Part shown: positions 18,792-28,923 of the stretch, in pieces
Position numbering within the stretch: position 1 is the stretch's first letter
How the letters are laid out: each line of letters opens with the position of its first letter
NCBI RefSeq assembly: GCF_900112395.1
Contig: NZ_FOLN01000009.1
Coordinates: 62,001-126,000 of the forward strand
Reading direction: 5' to 3'
DNA: 64,000 nucleotides
Origin: Algibacter lectus
GTDB taxonomy: Bacteria; Bacteroidota; Bacteroidia; Flavobacteriales; Flavobacteriaceae
The notes under the pieces: model-generated
Database searches by the model: none
The model's input: only the letters and a program-made list of their open reading frames with translations
Told to the model about the DNA's origin: nothing
Translations under genes and position numbers: made by a program

Positions 18792-20918
18792 ATGGCAAGA
18801 GATTTAAGATTAACAAGAAATATAGGTATTGCTGCACACATTGATGCAGGAAAAACTACAACTACAGAACGTATACTTTATTATACAGGAGTTTCTCATA
18901 AAATTGGTGAAGTACATGATGGTGCTGCAACAATGGACTGGATGGAGCAAGAGCAAGAACGTGGTATCACAATTACGTCTGCAGCTACAACTTGTGAGTG
19001 GAAATTTCCAATAGAAAATGGTGAGCCAACTGCAGATGCAATGGATTACCACTTCAATATTATTGATACTCCTGGTCACGTGGATTTTACTGTAGAGGTA
19101 AATAGATCTTTACGTGTATTAGATGGTTTAGTATTCTTATTTAGTGCAGTTGATGGTGTAGAACCACAATCTGAAACTAACTGGAGACTTGCAGACAACT
19201 ATAAAGTGCCAAGAATTGGTTTCGTTAATAAAATGGACCGTCAAGGATCTGACTTTTTAGGTGTTTGTCAACAAGTAAAAGATATGTTAAAATCAAACGC
19301 GGTGCCAATCGTTTTAAACATTGGTGACGAAGATGATTTTAAAGGTATTATCGATTTAGTAAAAAACCGTGCTATTGTATGGCATGATGAAACTCAAGGA
19401 GCAACTTTTGATGTTATTGAGATTCCTGAAGATTTAAAAGAAGAAGCTCGTAAATACCGTGCACTACTTATTGAAGAAGTTGCTGGTTATGATGAGAACT
19501 TATTAGAGAAATTCATGGAAGATGAAGATTCTATTACAGAAGACGAAGTGCATGCTGCACTTAGAGCTGCTGTTATGGATATGGCTATCATTCCAATGAT
19601 TTGTGGATCTGCTTTTAAAAATAAAGGTGTACAATTTTTATTAGATGCGGTTTGTCGTTACTTACCTTCTCCAATGGATAAGGAAGGTATTAGAGGAATG
19701 AATCCTGATACTGAAAAAGAAGAATTACGTAAGCCAGATGTAAAGGAGCCATTTGCTGCTTTAGCTTTTAAAATTGCTACTGATCCTTTTGTAGGTCGTT
19801 TAGCATTCTTTAGAGCATATTCTGGTCGTTTAGATGCAGGTTCTTACGTGTTAAATAACCGTTCTGGTAAAAAAGAACGTATTTCACGTATCTACCAAAT
19901 GCATGCTAACAAGCAAAATGCAATTGACTTTATTGAAGCTGGAGATATTGGAGCTGCTGTTGGATTTAAATCTATCAAAACAGGAGATACACTTTCGGAT
20001 CAAGCGCATCCAATTGTTTTAGAATCTATGGATTTCCCTGATCCCGTAATTGGTATCGCAGTGGAACCTAAAACTAAGGCTGATGTTGATAAATTAGGTA
20101 TGGGCTTAGCTAAATTAGCTGAAGAAGATCCTACATTTACTGTACGTTCAGATGAAGCTTCAGGACAGACTATTATTTCTGGAATGGGTGAATTACACTT
20201 AGATGTAATTGTAGATCGTTTACGTCGTGAATTTAAAGTTGAAGTAAACCAAGGTCAACCACAAGTTGAATATAAAGAGGCTATTACTGCTTCTGCAGAT
20301 CATAGAGAAGTTTATAAGAAACAATCTGGTGGTCGTGGTAAATTTGCTGATATCGTATTTACGGTTGAACCAGCTGATGAAGGCGTAGTAGGTCTTCAGT
20401 TTGAATCTGTAATTAAAGGTGGTAACGTTCCTAAGGAATTTATCCCTTCAATTGAAAAAGGATTTAAAATGGCAATGGTTAATGGACCTTTAGCAGGTTA
20501 CGAAATAGATGCTATGAAAGTAACATTGAAAGATGGATCTTACCATGATGTGGATTCAGATCAACTTTCTTTCGAATTAGCAGCTAAATTAGGGTTTAAA
20601 AACTGTGCTAAAGCGGCTAAAGCTGTAATCATGGAGCCAATCATGAAACTTGAGGTTATTACTCCTGAAGAAAACATGGGTGACATTGTTGGAGATTTAA
20701 ACAGAAGACGTGGTCAAATGAGTGATATGGGTGATAGAGCTGGTGCAAAAACTGTAAAAGCTACTGTTCCATTATCAGAAATGTTTGGTTATGTTACTAC
20801 TTTAAGAACATTATCTTCTGGTAGAGCAACGTCAACAATGGAATTTTCACACTATGCTGAAACACCTTCTAATATATCAGAAGAAGTGATTAAAGCAGCT
20901 AAAGGAGAACAATCTTAA
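18792..20918 (+). CDS. fusA: Elongation factor G
   Basis: 708 residues. GTPase that drives translocation of tRNA and mRNA on the ribosome. P-loop [15 protein letters not shown] near residue 15, switch II region DTPGHVDF with the catalytic His, and NKMD for guanine recognition are intact, followed by domains II-V ([17 protein letters not shown] in domain [17 protein letters not shown] in domain V). Its place next to rpsG and rpsJ marks it as the main housekeeping EF-G. The usual tuf gene does not follow. Confidence 0.99.
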   Translation: MARDLRLTRNIGIAAHIDAGKTTTTERILYYTGVSHKIGEVHDGAATMDWMEQEQERGITITSAATTCEWKFPIENGEPTADAMDYHFNIIDTPGHVDFTVEVNRSLRVLDGLVFLFSAVDGVEPQSETNWRLADNYKVPRIGFVNKMDRQGSDFLGVCQQVKDMLKSNAVPIVLNIGDEDDFKGIIDLVKNRAIVWHDETQGATFDVIEIPEDLKEEARKYRALLIEEVAGYDENLLEKFMEDEDSITEDEVHAALRAAVMDMAIIPMICGSAFKNKGVQFLLDAVCRYLPSPMDKEGIRGMNPDTEKEELRKPDVKEPFAALAFKIATDPFVGRLAFFRAYSGRLDAGSYVLNNRSGKKERISRIYQMHANKQNAIDFIEAGDIGAAVGFKSIKTGDTLSDQAHPIVLESMDFPDPVIGIAVEPKTKADVDKLGMGLAKLAEEDPTFTVRSDEASGQTIISGMGELHLDVIVDRLRREFKVEVNQGQPQVEYKEAITASADHREVYKKQSGGRGKFADIVFTVEPADEGVVGLQFESVIKGGNVPKEFIPSIEKGFKMAMVNGPLAGYEIDAMKVTLKDGSYHDVDSDQLSFELAAKLGFKNCAKAAKAVIMEPIMKLEVITPEENMGDIVGDLNRRRGQMSDMGDRAGAKTVKATVPLSEMFGYVTTLRTLSSGRATSTMEFSHYAETPSNISEEVIKAAKGEQS

Positions 20919-20930
20919 AAAGTTAAGAAA

Positions 20931-21236
20931 ATGAGTCAAAAAATTAGAATAAAATTAAAGTCTTACGATCATAACTTAGTAGACAAGTCTGCTGATAAGA
21001 TTGTAAAAACCGTAAAAAGTACAGGTGCTGTTGTAACTGGTCCAATTCCATTACCAACTCACAAGAAAATTTTCACTGTTTTACGTTCACCTCACGTTAA
21101 CAAGAAGTCTAGAGAACAATTTCAATTAAGCTCTTATAAGAGATTATTAGATATTTACTCTTCATCTTCTAAAACCATTGATGCTTTAATGAAATTAGAG
21201 TTGCCAAGTGGTGTTGAAGTAGAGATTAAAGTATAA
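20931..21236 (+). CDS. rpsJ: 30S ribosomal protein S10
   Basis: 101 residues; S10 of the 30S head, also the NusE partner of NusB in antitermination complexes. [20 protein letters not shown] and the loop [25 protein letters not shown] are typical. It is the last gene of the str-type operon here, followed by a strong terminator, so it is transcriptionally separated from rplC, unlike in the enterobacterial S10 operon where it is first. Confidence 0.98.
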   Translation: MSQKIRIKLKSYDHNLVDKSADKIVKTVKSTGAVVTGPIPLPTHKKIFTVLRSPHVNKKSREQFQLSSYKRLLDIYSSSSKTIDALMKLELPSGVEVEIKV

Positions 21237-21277
21237 TTTGATTATAAGCTTAGGCTTGTATAGATTAAATATTGAAG

Positions 21278-21315
21278 ACATCAGGATATTTTTTATCCTG
21301 ATGTTTTTTTTTTTT
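21278..21315 (+). terminator. Terminator after rpsJ
   Basis: 11-bp perfect stem ACATCAGGATA/TATCCTGATGT (21278-21288 with 21294-21304), 5-nt loop and a T-tract of 12. It ends the rpsL-rpsG-fusA-rpsJ transcript and shows that the rplC cluster needs its own promoter. Confidence 0.92.
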
Positions 21316-21470
21316 GGAATTGAAAATAAGCATTGATTTCATTAGGTTTTATGGGGTTTTGAAAGAATGATTGGAGTATACACTTTGAAATGAGATGTAT
21401 TAATTATATGGTTATTACGTTTTTATACAGAATTAATTGAAAATCATTTTTTTAAACGGAAATAAAACTC

Positions 21471-21478
21471 TACATTTG
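21471..21478 (+). promoter_or_regulatory. -7 promoter element of the rplC operon
   Basis: TACATTTG, identical to the -7 element of rpsL, lies 150 nt before rplC. No clear TTG at the matching -33 position (only a T-run), so this may be helped by the AT-rich upstream tract. It gives a leader of about 140 nt, long for this genome. Confidence 0.6.
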
Positions 21479-21490
21479 CATGCTCAAAAT

Positions 21491-21586
21491 ATGGAGTTTT
21501 ACTCCGTATTTACATGTCCCACCAATGCGGTTGCGGGAAAAACGGTAAAAATACACTTCAAGGCTGAAACGTATTTTCAGCCTTAA
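21491..21586 (+). ncRNA. Structured leader RNA of the rplC operon (candidate cis-regulator)
   Basis: Between the -7 element and rplC the sequence becomes relatively GC-rich and folds into three successive hairpins: GGAGT-TTT-ACTCC (21493-21505), TCCCACC-AATGC-GGT with closing GGGA (21517-21538, with a TGC bulge), and AAGGCTGAAA/TTTCAGCCTT (21560-21569 with 21575-21584). The last is not followed by a strong T-tract, so a role in translation control or protein binding is as likely as attenuation. In enterobacteria L4 represses the S10 operon from a leader before rpsJ. Here that position is cut off by a terminator, so this leader is the natural place for such control. Two short ORFs overlap it (31 codons from 21491, 17 codons from 21514). 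Confidence 0.55.
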
Positions 21587-21627
21587 ATGTTTTTAATAAA
21601 TAGTAAATCATTAATAAATAATTAAAT

Positions 21628-22245
21628 ATGTCTGGGTTAATTGGAAAGAAAATCGGTATGACCAGCATCTTCGATGAAAACGGGAAAAATATTCCTTGTA
21701 CAGTAATCGAAGCTGGGCCATGTATCGTTACCCAAGTCAGAACTGAAGAGGTTGACGGCTATGAAGCTATTCAACTTGGTTTCGATGACGCGACAGAAAA
21801 AAGCGCTACTAAAGCTGACTTAGGTCATGCTAAAAAGGCGGGTACTTCTGTGAAACGCAAAATCGTTGAATTCAAAAGTTTTGATTCGGAGTACAAATTA
21901 GGTGATGCAATCACTGTTGATCATTTCGCTGAAGGCGAATTTGTTGACGTTGCTGGTACATCAAAAGGTAAAGGATTTCAGGGTGTTGTAAAACGTCATG
22001 GTTTCGGTGGTGTAGGTCAAGCTACTCACGGTCAACATAACCGTTTAAGAGCGCCAGGATCTATTGGAGCTGCATCTTATCCTGCTCGTGTTTTTAAAGG
22101 CATGAAAATGGCAGGTAGAATGGGTGGAGACACAGTTAAAGTTCAAAATTTAAAAGTTTTAAAAGTAGTTGCTGAAAAGAATCTACTTGTGGTAAAAGGA
22201 TGTGTTCCTGGCCATAAAAACTCTTATGTAATTATTAGAAAATAA
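21628..22245 (+). CDS. rplC: 50S ribosomal protein L3
   Basis: 205 residues. Early-binding 23S rRNA protein whose central loop reaches the peptidyl transferase centre. [19 protein letters not shown] at the start and the [20 protein letters not shown] loop, which contains the Gln methylated by PrmB in some bacteria, are conserved. First gene of a 25-gene co-directional run. Its stop codon overlaps the rplD start by one base, giving tight coupling. Confidence 0.99.
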   Translation: MSGLIGKKIGMTSIFDENGKNIPCTVIEAGPCIVTQVRTEEVDGYEAIQLGFDDATEKSATKADLGHAKKAGTSVKRKIVEFKSFDSEYKLGDAITVDHFAEGEFVDVAGTSKGKGFQGVVKRHGFGGVGQATHGQHNRLRAPGSIGAASYPARVFKGMKMAGRMGGDTVKVQNLKVLKVVAEKNLLVVKGCVPGHKNSYVIIRK

Positions 22246-22874
22246 TGAAAGTAGCAGTTTTAGATATAAACGGAAAAGACACAGGTAGAAAGGCAGACCT
22301 TTCTAGCGATGTGTTTGCTATTGAGCCTAATAATCACGCGGTATACTTGGATGTTAAACAATACTTAGCAAACCAACGTCAAGGAACTCACAAGGCTAAA
22401 GAAAGAGCTGAGATTTCTGGATCTACTCGTAAGATTAAAAAGCAAAAAGGTACTGGTACAGCTCGTGCAGGTTCTATTAAGTCTGGTGTATTCAAAGGTG
22501 GTGGTCGTATGTTCGGTCCAAGACCAAGAAATTACAGCTTTAAACTTAATAAAAACCTTAAGAGATTAGCTCGTAAATCAGCACTAAGTATTAAAGCAGG
22601 AGAGAAATCAATTGTAGTTTTAGAAGATTTTAACTTTGAATCTCCAAAAACTAAAAATTTTACAGCTGTTTTAAAAGCTCTTGATTTAGAAAACAAAAAG
22701 TCACTGTTTGTATTGGGTGAGGCTAATAAAAACGTATATTTGTCTTCTCGTAATTTAAAAGGCTCTGAAGTAATAACTTCTTCAGAAATAAGTACTTATA
22801 AAATACTAAATGCAAATCAAGTGATTCTTTTAGAAGGCGCTTTAGAAGGAATTCAAACAAACTTAAGTAAATAG
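22245..22874 (+). CDS. rplD: 50S ribosomal protein L4
   Basis: 209 residues. Lines the nascent peptide exit tunnel. The extended loop segment ([20 protein letters not shown], then [15 protein letters not shown]) is intact; changes there give macrolide resistance in other bacteria. In E. coli L4 also represses its operon. Start overlaps the rplC stop by one base. Confidence 0.99.
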   Translation: MKVAVLDINGKDTGRKADLSSDVFAIEPNNHAVYLDVKQYLANQRQGTHKAKERAEISGSTRKIKKQKGTGTARAGSIKSGVFKGGGRMFGPRPRNYSFKLNKNLKRLARKSALSIKAGEKSIVVLEDFNFESPKTKNFTAVLKALDLENKKSLFVLGEANKNVYLSSRNLKGSEVITSSEISTYKILNANQVILLEGALEGIQTNLSK

Positions 22875-22879
22875 AAACA

Positions 22880-23170
22880 ATGAGTATCTTAATTAAACCT
22901 ATAATCACAGAAAAGGCGACAGCTAATAGCGAGTTGAGAAACTGCTATACGTTCTCAGTGAAGACTAAGGCGAACAAGGTAGAAATCAAAAAAGCGGTGG
23001 AAGCTGCTTATGGTGTTTCTGTTGAAAAAGTTCGTACTATAAATGTCCGTCCAGATCGTAGTACCAAGTTTACTAAAACTGGTATTCAACATGGTAAAAC
23101 AAATGCAGTTAAAAAAGCAATTGTACAACTGGCGGAAGGTGAAATGATTGATTTATACAGTAACATGTAA
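22880..23170 (+). CDS. rplW: 50S ribosomal protein L23
   Basis: 96 residues, usual length. Sits at the tunnel exit and forms the docking site for trigger factor and SRP. IIKPIITEKATANSEL-type start and the VEIKKAVEAAYGVSVEKVRT core are the family pattern. Starts 5 nt after the rplD stop. Confidence 0.98.
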   Translation: MSILIKPIITEKATANSELRNCYTFSVKTKANKVEIKKAVEAAYGVSVEKVRTINVRPDRSTKFTKTGIQHGKTNAVKKAIVQLAEGEMIDLYSNM

Positions 23171-23180
23171 TTAAAGACAG

Positions 23181-24008
23181 ATGTCAGTAAGAAAATTAAA
23201 ACCAATCACCCCAGGACAGCGATTTAGAGTAGTAAATGGATATGATGCCATTACTACTGATAAGCCGGAAAAGAGTTTACTCGTTCCGAACAAAAGATCT
23301 GGTGGTAGAAACAGTGAAGGAAAAATGACTATGCGCTACATTGGTGGTGGTCATAAAAGAAAGTATCGTATTATCGATTTTAAAAGAGACAAAGCTGGGA
23401 TTCCTGGTGAAGTTGCTTCAATCCAATACGATCCAAACAGAACAGCTTTTATTGCATTATTGAATTATCAAGATGGCGAGAAAAGATATATTATTGCGCA
23501 AAATGGACTTCAAGTTGGGCAAAATGTAGTATCTGGTAAAGAAGGTATTGCTCCAGAAATTGGAAATGCAATGCCATTAAGTGAAATTCCATTAGGAACT
23601 ATAATTTCTTGTTTAGAGTTACGTCCTGGTCAAGGTGCTGTTATGGCGCGTAGTGCAGGAGCTTTTGCTCAATTAATGGCAAGAGATGGTAAATTTGCTA
23701 CGGTAAAATTACCATCTGGTGAGACAAGATTAATTCTTGTTAACTGTATGGCAACTATCGGTGTTGTATCTAACTCTGATCACCAATTATTAGTAGGTGG
23801 TAAAGCAGGTAGAACAAGATGGTTAGGTAGAAGACCTCGTACTAGACCAGTAGTAATGAATCCAGTTGATCACCCAATGGGTGGTGGTGAAGGTAAATCT
23901 TCAGGTGGACATCCTCGTTCTAGAAATGGTATACCAGCTAAAGGTTACAGAACCCGTTCTAAGACTAAAGCAAGTAATAAATATATTGTAGAACGTAGAA
24001 AGAAATAA
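23181..24008 (+). CDS. rplB: 50S ribosomal protein L2
   Basis: 275 residues. Essential for subunit joining and peptidyl transferase activity. The key MNPVDHP segment retains the Asp-His pair equivalent to E. coli D228/H229; the following residue, His in E. coli, is Met here ([13 protein letters not shown]), which I take to be ordinary for Bacteroidota. C-terminal ARG/LYS-rich tail (YIVERRKK). Confidence 0.99.
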   Translation: MSVRKLKPITPGQRFRVVNGYDAITTDKPEKSLLVPNKRSGGRNSEGKMTMRYIGGGHKRKYRIIDFKRDKAGIPGEVASIQYDPNRTAFIALLNYQDGEKRYIIAQNGLQVGQNVVSGKEGIAPEIGNAMPLSEIPLGTIISCLELRPGQGAVMARSAGAFAQLMARDGKFATVKLPSGETRLILVNCMATIGVVSNSDHQLLVGGKAGRTRWLGRRPRTRPVVMNPVDHPMGGGEGKSSGGHPRSRNGIPAKGYRTRSKTKASNKYIVERRKK

Positions 24009-24011
24009 GAC

Positions 24012-24290
24012 ATGGCAAGATCACTAAAAAAAGGACCTTACGTTCATTATAAATTAGAAAAGAAAGTAGCTGTTAATGTTGAGTCTAACAAGAAAACAGT
24101 TATCAAAACTTGGTCTAGAGCAAGTATGATAACTCCGGATTTCGTTGGACAAACTATCGCAGTACACAATGGCCGTCAATTTGTTCCAGTATATGTTACT
24201 GAAAACATGGTAGGTCATAAATTAGGAGAATTTTCACCAACACGTTCATTCCGTGGACATGCAGGTGCTAAAAATAAAGGTAAAAAGTAG
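24012..24290 (+). CDS. rpsS: 30S ribosomal protein S19
   Basis: 92 residues. Head protein that forms a complex with S13 and contacts the A-site t[14 protein letters not shown] start and [13 protein letters not shown] are hallmarks. Begins 3 nt after rplB and ends 6 nt before rplV. Confidence 0.99.
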   Translation: MARSLKKGPYVHYKLEKKVAVNVESNKKTVIKTWSRASMITPDFVGQTIAVHNGRQFVPVYVTENMVGHKLGEFSPTRSFRGHAGAKNKGKK

Positions 24291-24296
24291 TAAGCT

Positions 24297-24704
24297 ATGG
24301 GAAGTCGTAAAAAACAAATGGCAGACGCTATTAAGGAAGCAAAAAAACACGTTGCTTTTGCTAAACTTAATAACTGTCCTACATCACCGAGAAAAATGCG
24401 CTTAGTAGCTGATTTAGTAAGAGGCGAAAAGGTAGAACATGCACTTAATATTTTAAAATTCAACCAAAAGGAAGCTTCTGGACGTTTAGAGAAATTGTTA
24501 TTGTCTGCAATTGCAAACTGGCAAGCAAAAAACGAAGAAGCTAATTTAGAAGAGGCTGAATTGATTGTAAAGGAAATAACTGTTGACAGCGGATCTATGT
24601 TAAAAAGATTACGTCCAGCACCTCAAGGTCGTGCACACAGAATTAGAAAACGTTCGAACCACGTAACAATCGTTGTTGGAGCAAAAAATAACACACAAAG
24701 CTAA
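24297..24704 (+). CDS. rplV: 50S ribosomal protein L22
   Basis: 135 residues, slightly longer than the E. coli 110. The N-terminal extension ([18 protein letters not shown]) precedes the core [19 protein letters not shown]. The tunnel-lining beta hairpin is represented by [20 protein letters not shown]. Role: 23S rRNA binding in all domains and exit-tunnel constriction with L4. Confidence 0.98.
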   Translation: MGSRKKQMADAIKEAKKHVAFAKLNNCPTSPRKMRLVADLVRGEKVEHALNILKFNQKEASGRLEKLLLSAIANWQAKNEEANLEEAELIVKEITVDSGSMLKRLRPAPQGRAHRIRKRSNHVTIVVGAKNNTQS

Positions 24705-24713
24705 GATAGAAGT

Positions 24714-25442
24714 ATGGGACAAAAAACAAATCCAATCGGAAATCGCTTAGGTATTATCAGAGGATGGGAATCTAACTGGTACGGAGGTAATGATTATGGA
24801 GATAAGCTTGCCGAAGACGATAAAATTAGAAAATACGTTCACGCGCGTTTATCTAAAGCTAGTGTTAGTAGAGTAATTATCGAAAGAACTCTTAAACTTG
24901 TAACCGTTACTATCACAACGGCTCGCCCAGGTATCATTATTGGTAAAGGCGGTCAAGAGGTAGACAAGTTAAAAGAAGAACTTAAGAAAATTACTGAAAA
25001 AGAAGTTCAGATCAATATTTTTGAGATCAAAAGACCTGAACTTGATGCATTTTTAGTAGGATCAAGCATCGCTCGTCAAATTGAAAATAGAATTTCATAC
25101 AGACGTGCAATTAAGATGGCTATTGCTGCTACAATGCGTATGAATGCTGAAGGGATTAAAATCCAGATTAGTGGTCGTTTAAACGGGGCAGAGATGGCAC
25201 GTTCAGAACACTACAAAGAAGGACGTATTCCTTTATCAACCTTTAGAGCCGATATTGATTATGCTTTAGTTGAGGCACACACTACTTATGGTAGATTGGG
25301 TGTAAAAGTATGGATCATGAAAGGTGAAGTATATGGTAAAAGAGAACTTTCTCCGCTTGTTGGATTATCTAAGAAGCAAGGAAAAGGTGGAGCCGGAGGA
25401 CGTGGCGGAAACAGAGATAACAAACCTCGTCGTAGAAAGTAA
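24714..25442 (+). CDS. rpsC: 30S ribosomal protein S3
   Basis: 242 residues. Forms part of the mRNA entry tunnel and its helicase activity. [20 protein letters not shown] start, KH-domain motif [16 protein letters not shown], and C-terminal domain [20 protein letters not shown] are all seen; the Gly/Arg/Lys-rich tail ([15 protein letters not shown]) is typical of the phylum. Confidence 0.99.
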   Translation: MGQKTNPIGNRLGIIRGWESNWYGGNDYGDKLAEDDKIRKYVHARLSKASVSRVIIERTLKLVTVTITTARPGIIIGKGGQEVDKLKEELKKITEKEVQINIFEIKRPELDAFLVGSSIARQIENRISYRRAIKMAIAATMRMNAEGIKIQISGRLNGAEMARSEHYKEGRIPLSTFRADIDYALVEAHTTYGRLGVKVWIMKGEVYGKRELSPLVGLSKKQGKGGAGGRGGNRDNKPRRRK

Positions 25443-25462
25443 TTTTTTATAAATAAAGAAAA

Positions 25463-25882
25463 ATGTTACAGCCTAAAAGAACAAAATTTCGTAAGCAACA
25501 AAAGGGACGTATGAAAGGTAATGCCGGAAGAGGGCACCAACTTTCAAGTGGAACTTTTGGAATAAAATCGTTAGACTCGAATTTTTTAACATCACGTCAA
25601 ATTGAAGCAGCACGTATCGCAGCTACACGTTACATGAAAAGAGAAGGGCAACTTTGGATTAAGATATTTCCAGACAAGCCTATTACAAAGAAACCTCTTG
25701 AAGTACGTATGGGTAAAGGTAAAGGTGCCGTAGAATATTGGGTAGCTGTTGTTAAGCCAGGAAGAGTATTATTTGAAATAGGTGGAGTGCCTTTAGACGT
25801 TGCAAAAGAAGCATTACGTTTAGCAGCACAGAAACTACCTGTAAAAACTAAGTTTTTAATCGCTAGAGATTACGAAGCATAA
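25463..25882 (+). CDS. rplP: 50S ribosomal protein L16
   Basis: 139 residues. Organises the A-site region of the 50S and is added late in assembly. [19 protein letters not shown] start and [29 protein letters not shown] are conserved. Starts 20 nt after rpsC. Confidence 0.99.
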   Translation: MLQPKRTKFRKQQKGRMKGNAGRGHQLSSGTFGIKSLDSNFLTSRQIEAARIAATRYMKREGQLWIKIFPDKPITKKPLEVRMGKGKGAVEYWVAVVKPGRVLFEIGGVPLDVAKEALRLAAQKLPVKTKFLIARDYEA

Positions 25883-25895
25883 TTTATTTGATATT

Positions 25896-26087
25896 ATGAA
25901 ACAATCAGAAATTAAAGAATTATCTGTAGCTGAGTTACAAGAGAAACTTGGTGAAACAAAAAAGAGTTATTCAGACCTAAAATTGGCTCATGCAATATCT
26001 CCTTTAGAAAATCCAATTCAATTACGTTCTATAAGAAGAACTGTAGCTAGAATTGCGACCGAATTAACTAAAAGAGAATTACAATAA
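25896..26087 (+). CDS. rpmC: 50S ribosomal protein L29
   Basis: 63 residues, normal length. Small two-helix protein near the tunnel exit next to L23. MKQSEIKELSVAELQEKL and IRSIRRTVARIATEL match the family. 12 nt before rpsQ. Confidence 0.97.
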   Translation: MKQSEIKELSVAELQEKLGETKKSYSDLKLAHAISPLENPIQLRSIRRTVARIATELTKRELQ

Positions 26088-26099
26088 TTCTGCTGAAAG

Positions 26100-26357
26100 A
26101 TGGAAACAAGAAATTTAAGAAAAGAACGTATAGGAGTTGTTACTAGTAACAAAATGCAAAAATCAATAGTTGTTGCAGAGGTTAAAAAAGTAAAACATCC
26201 TATGTATGGAAAATTCGTATTAAAAACGAAAAAGTACGTAGCACACGACGAAACAAACGACTGTAATATTGGTGATAAAGTAAAGATCATGGAAACAAGA
26301 CCTTTATCTAAATCTAAATGTTGGAGATTAGTAGAAATCCTAGAAAGAGCTAAATAA
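26100..26357 (+). CDS. rpsQ: 30S ribosomal protein S17
   Basis: 85 residues. OB-fold protein that binds 16S helices 7 and 11 early in assembly. [19 protein letters not shown] and the conserved [20 protein letters not shown] are seen. Stop is 2 nt before the rplN start. Confidence 0.98.
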   Translation: METRNLRKERIGVVTSNKMQKSIVVAEVKKVKHPMYGKFVLKTKKYVAHDETNDCNIGDKVKIMETRPLSKSKCWRLVEILERAK

Positions 26358-26359
26358 TT

Positions 26360-26728
26360 ATGTTACAACAAGAATCAAGATTAAAAGTAGCAGATAACAC
26401 CGGAGCAAAAGAAGTTTTAGTCATCCGTGTTTTAGGAGGAACTAAAAGAAGATATGCTTCTGTAGGAGATAAAATAGTTGTTTCTGTTAAAGATGCAACT
26501 CCTAATGGAAACATTAAGAAAAAAGCAGTTTCTACGGCAGTTGTTGTGCGTACAAAGAAGGAAGTAAGAAGACCAGATGGATCTTATATAAGATTTGATG
26601 ATAACGCTTGTGTTTTATTAAACCCAACGGGTGAGATGAGAGGAACACGTGTTTTTGGTCCTGTTGCTAGAGAGCTTCGTGATAAATCATTCATGAAGAT
26701 TGTATCATTAGCACCAGAGGTGCTTTAA
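26360..26728 (+). CDS. rplN: 50S ribosomal protein L14
   Basis: 122 residues. Interface protein that forms bridge B8 and is a docking site for the silencing factor Rsf[21 protein letters not shown] and [19 protein letters not shown] are invariant family segments; length is exact. Confidence 0.99.
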   Translation: MLQQESRLKVADNTGAKEVLVIRVLGGTKRRYASVGDKIVVSVKDATPNGNIKKKAVSTAVVVRTKKEVRRPDGSYIRFDDNACVLLNPTGEMRGTRVFGPVARELRDKSFMKIVSLAPEVL

Positions 26729-26744
26729 TACAGAAAATATTAAG

Positions 26745-27056
26745 ATGGGAAAGCTTAAAATAAAAACTGGAGATACTGTAAGAGTAATTGCTGGAGATCA
26801 CAAGGGATCGGAAGGTACTGTTCAAAAAGTATTAATAGAAAAGAACAAAGCGATTGTTGAGGGTGTAAACATGGTTAAGAAACATACTAAACCAAGTGCA
26901 CAAAATCCTCAAGGAGGAATCGTAGAAAAAGAAGCATCTATTCATATTTCTAACTTATCTTTGCTAACTTCGAAAGGAGAAGCAACTAGAGTTGGTTACA
27001 GAGTAGAAGGCGATAAAAAAGTAAGATTTTCATTAAAATCTAATGAAGTAATATAG
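26745..27056 (+). CDS. rplX: 50S ribosomal protein L24
   Basis: 103 residues. Assembly initiator protein with an N-terminal KOW motif ([20 protein letters not shown]). [20 protein letters not shown] is the second conserved block. Ends 2 nt before rplE. Confidence 0.98.
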   Translation: MGKLKIKTGDTVRVIAGDHKGSEGTVQKVLIEKNKAIVEGVNMVKKHTKPSAQNPQGGIVEKEASIHISNLSLLTSKGEATRVGYRVEGDKKVRFSLKSNEVI

Positions 27057-27058
27057 TT

Positions 27059-27610
27059 ATGGCATATTCACCAAGACTTAAAGAAGAGTATAAAAGCAAA
27101 GTAATTGCAACTCTTACAGACGAATTTGGATATAAAAATGTGATGCAAGTTCCTAAACTAACTAAGATAGTAATATCTAAAGGTGTAGGTGCTGCAGTTG
27201 CAGATAAAAAACTAATCGACTACGCAGTAGAAGAATTAAGTATTATATCCGGACAAAAAGCTATTTCGACATTATCTAAAAAGGATGTTGCAACGTTCAA
27301 ATTACGTAAAGGTATGCCAATTGGGGCAAAAGTTACTTTACGTGGAGAACGTATGTACGAATTTTTAGATCGTTTAGTTACTTCTGCACTTCCACGTGTT
27401 AGAGATTTCAACGGAATTAAAGCTACAGGATTTGACGGACGTGGTAATTACAATTTAGGAATTACTGAACAAATTATTTTTCCAGAGATAAATATTGATA
27501 AAGTTAATAAAATCTCAGGAATGGATATTACATTTGTAACGACTGCCGAAACTGATAAAGAAGCAAAATCATTATTAACCGAATTAGGATTACCTTTTCA
27601 AAAGAACTAA
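27059..27610 (+). CDS. rplE: 50S ribosomal protein L5
   Basis: 183 residues. Binds 5S rRNA in the central protuberance and touches the P-site tRNA. Family blocks [37 protein letters not shown] and the C-terminal [15 protein letters not shown] are present. In E. coli the S8 repressor site lies at the start of this gene; I saw no obvious copy. Confidence 0.99.
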   Translation: MAYSPRLKEEYKSKVIATLTDEFGYKNVMQVPKLTKIVISKGVGAAVADKKLIDYAVEELSIISGQKAISTLSKKDVATFKLRKGMPIGAKVTLRGERMYEFLDRLVTSALPRVRDFNGIKATGFDGRGNYNLGITEQIIFPEINIDKVNKISGMDITFVTTAETDKEAKSLLTELGLPFQKN

Positions 27611-27613
27611 GAT

Positions 27614-27883
27614 ATGGCTAAAGAATCAATGAAAGCCCGTGAGGTAAAAAGATCAAAAACAGTTGCTAAGTATGCTGAAAAACGTAAAGCTTTAAAAGAA
27701 GCTGGAGATTACGAAGCATTACAAAAGTTACCTAAAAATGCATCTCCTATTCGTCAACATAATAGATGTAAATTAACAGGAAGACCAAAAGGATACATGA
27801 GAACTTTTGGTATTTCACGTGTAACATTCAGAGAAATGGCCAATCAAGGTCTTATCCCTGGTGTAAGAAAAGCTAGTTGGTAA
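27614..27883 (+). CDS. rpsN: 30S ribosomal protein S14 (zinc-independent form)
   Basis: 89 residues, the longer type without the two CxxC zinc pairs of the about 61-residue form; only one Cys is present ([20 protein letters not shown]). Head protein near S10 and S3. It begins 3 nt after rplE and is followed by an unusually long 70-nt gap before rpsH. Confidence 0.98.
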   Translation: MAKESMKAREVKRSKTVAKYAEKRKALKEAGDYEALQKLPKNASPIRQHNRCKLTGRPKGYMRTFGISRVTFREMANQGLIPGVRKASW

Positions 27884-27900
27884 TATTATTTAAATAATCG

Positions 27901-27937
27901 GATTTTAGGTTCAACACCAACGTTGAAAACCGAAATC
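27901..27937 (+). promoter_or_regulatory. Hairpin between rpsN and rpsH (candidate r-protein binding site)
   Basis: The 70-nt gap folds as GATTT (27901-27905), GG (27908-27909), TTCAAC (27910-27915), loop ACCAAC, GTTGAA (27922-27927), CC (27930-27931), AAATC (27933-27937), with TA/G and AA irregularities. No T-tract follows, so it is not a terminator. An irregular helix just before the S8 gene fits autogenous control by S8, but this is inference. Confidence 0.4.
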
Positions 27938-27953
27938 ACAAAATCAATTCATT

Positions 27954-28352
27954 ATGTACTCAGATCCAATTGCGGATTATTTGACAAGAATTAGAAACGC
28001 GGTGCGTGCTAACCACAGAGTGGTAGAGATTCCAGCATCTAATTTAAAAAAAGACATCACTAAAATATTATTCGAGCAAGGATATATTTTAAGTTACAAG
28101 TTTGATGACTCTTCAGTACAAGGTTCTATTAAAATAGCACTTAAGTACAACAAAGAGACAAAAGAGCCGGTAATCAAAAAACTTCAACGTATTAGTACTC
28201 CAGGTTTACGTAAGTATGCTAGTTCTAATGATATGCCTAGAATCTTAAATGGACTTGGTGTTGCTATTGTTTCTACTTCTCACGGAGTAATGACTGGCAA
28301 ACAAGCCAAAAGAGATAATGTAGGTGGCGAAGTATTATGTTACGTTCACTAA
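27954..28352 (+). CDS. rpsH: 30S ribosomal protein S8
   Basis: 132 residues. Central-domain primary binder; represses the spc operon in E. coli. MYSDPIADYLTRIRNAVRA and the C-terminal STSHGVMTGKQAKRDNVGGE are the family signatures. The only spc-region gene here with a structured leader directly in front of it. Confidence 0.99.
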   Translation: MYSDPIADYLTRIRNAVRANHRVVEIPASNLKKDITKILFEQGYILSYKFDDSSVQGSIKIALKYNKETKEPVIKKLQRISTPGLRKYASSNDMPRILNGLGVAIVSTSHGVMTGKQAKRDNVGGEVLCYVH

Positions 28353-28370
28353 TTTTTAAACCAGAAAGAA

Positions 28371-28913
28371 ATGTCAAGAATAGGAAATAATCCAGTAGCC
28401 ATTCCAGAAGGTGTAACAGTTGACGTTAAAGATAACGTAGTAACTGTAAAGGGAAAATTAGGTGAATTAACACAAAATTACGATTCTATTGAAATTAAAG
28501 TAGAAGATGGTAATGTGATGGTAGCACGTTCTTCAGATTCGAAAGATCAAAAAGCCAAACATGGTTTATACAGATCTTTAATGAATAACATGGTAGAAGG
28601 TGTATCTAAAGGTTGGACTAAAGAATTAGAATTAGTTGGTGTAGGTTATAGAGCATCAAACCAAGGACAAAAATTAGACCTTGCCTTAGGATTTTCTCAT
28701 AACATTGTTTTAGATATTGCTCCAGAAGTAAAGGTTGAAACAGTTTCAGAAAAAGGAAAAAACCCAATTATAAAATTAACGTCATTCGATAAACAATTAG
28801 TTGGTCAAGTAGCTGCTAAGATACGTGGATTTAGACCACCAGAGCCTTATAAAGGAAAAGGTGTGAAGTTTGTTGGTGAAGTATTAAGAAGAAAAGCTGG
28901 TAAATCAGCATAA
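28371..28913 (+). CDS. rplF: 50S ribosomal protein L6
   Basis: 180 residues. Two repeated domains; near the factor-binding stalk base. MSRIGNNPVAIPEGVTVDV and PPEPYKGKGVKFVGEVLRRK are characteristic. Separated from rpsH by 18 nt and from rplR by 10 nt. Confidence 0.99.
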   Translation: MSRIGNNPVAIPEGVTVDVKDNVVTVKGKLGELTQNYDSIEIKVEDGNVMVARSSDSKDQKAKHGLYRSLMNNMVEGVSKGWTKELELVGVGYRASNQGQKLDLALGFSHNIVLDIAPEVKVETVSEKGKNPIIKLTSFDKQLVGQVAAKIRGFRPPEPYKGKGVKFVGEVLRRKAGKSA

Positions 28914-28923
28914 TAATTTAGTT

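Noticed and set aside
18810-19079. Antisense open frame inside fusA
   Set aside because: Shadow of the strongly conserved EF-G coding sequence; Cys- and Ser-rich translation unlike a real protein.
21514-21567. 17-codon Cys-rich leader ORF before rplC as a gene
   Set aside because: It overlaps another short frame and the hairpins; RNA structure explains the conserved-looking bases as well. Kept only as part of the leader finding.
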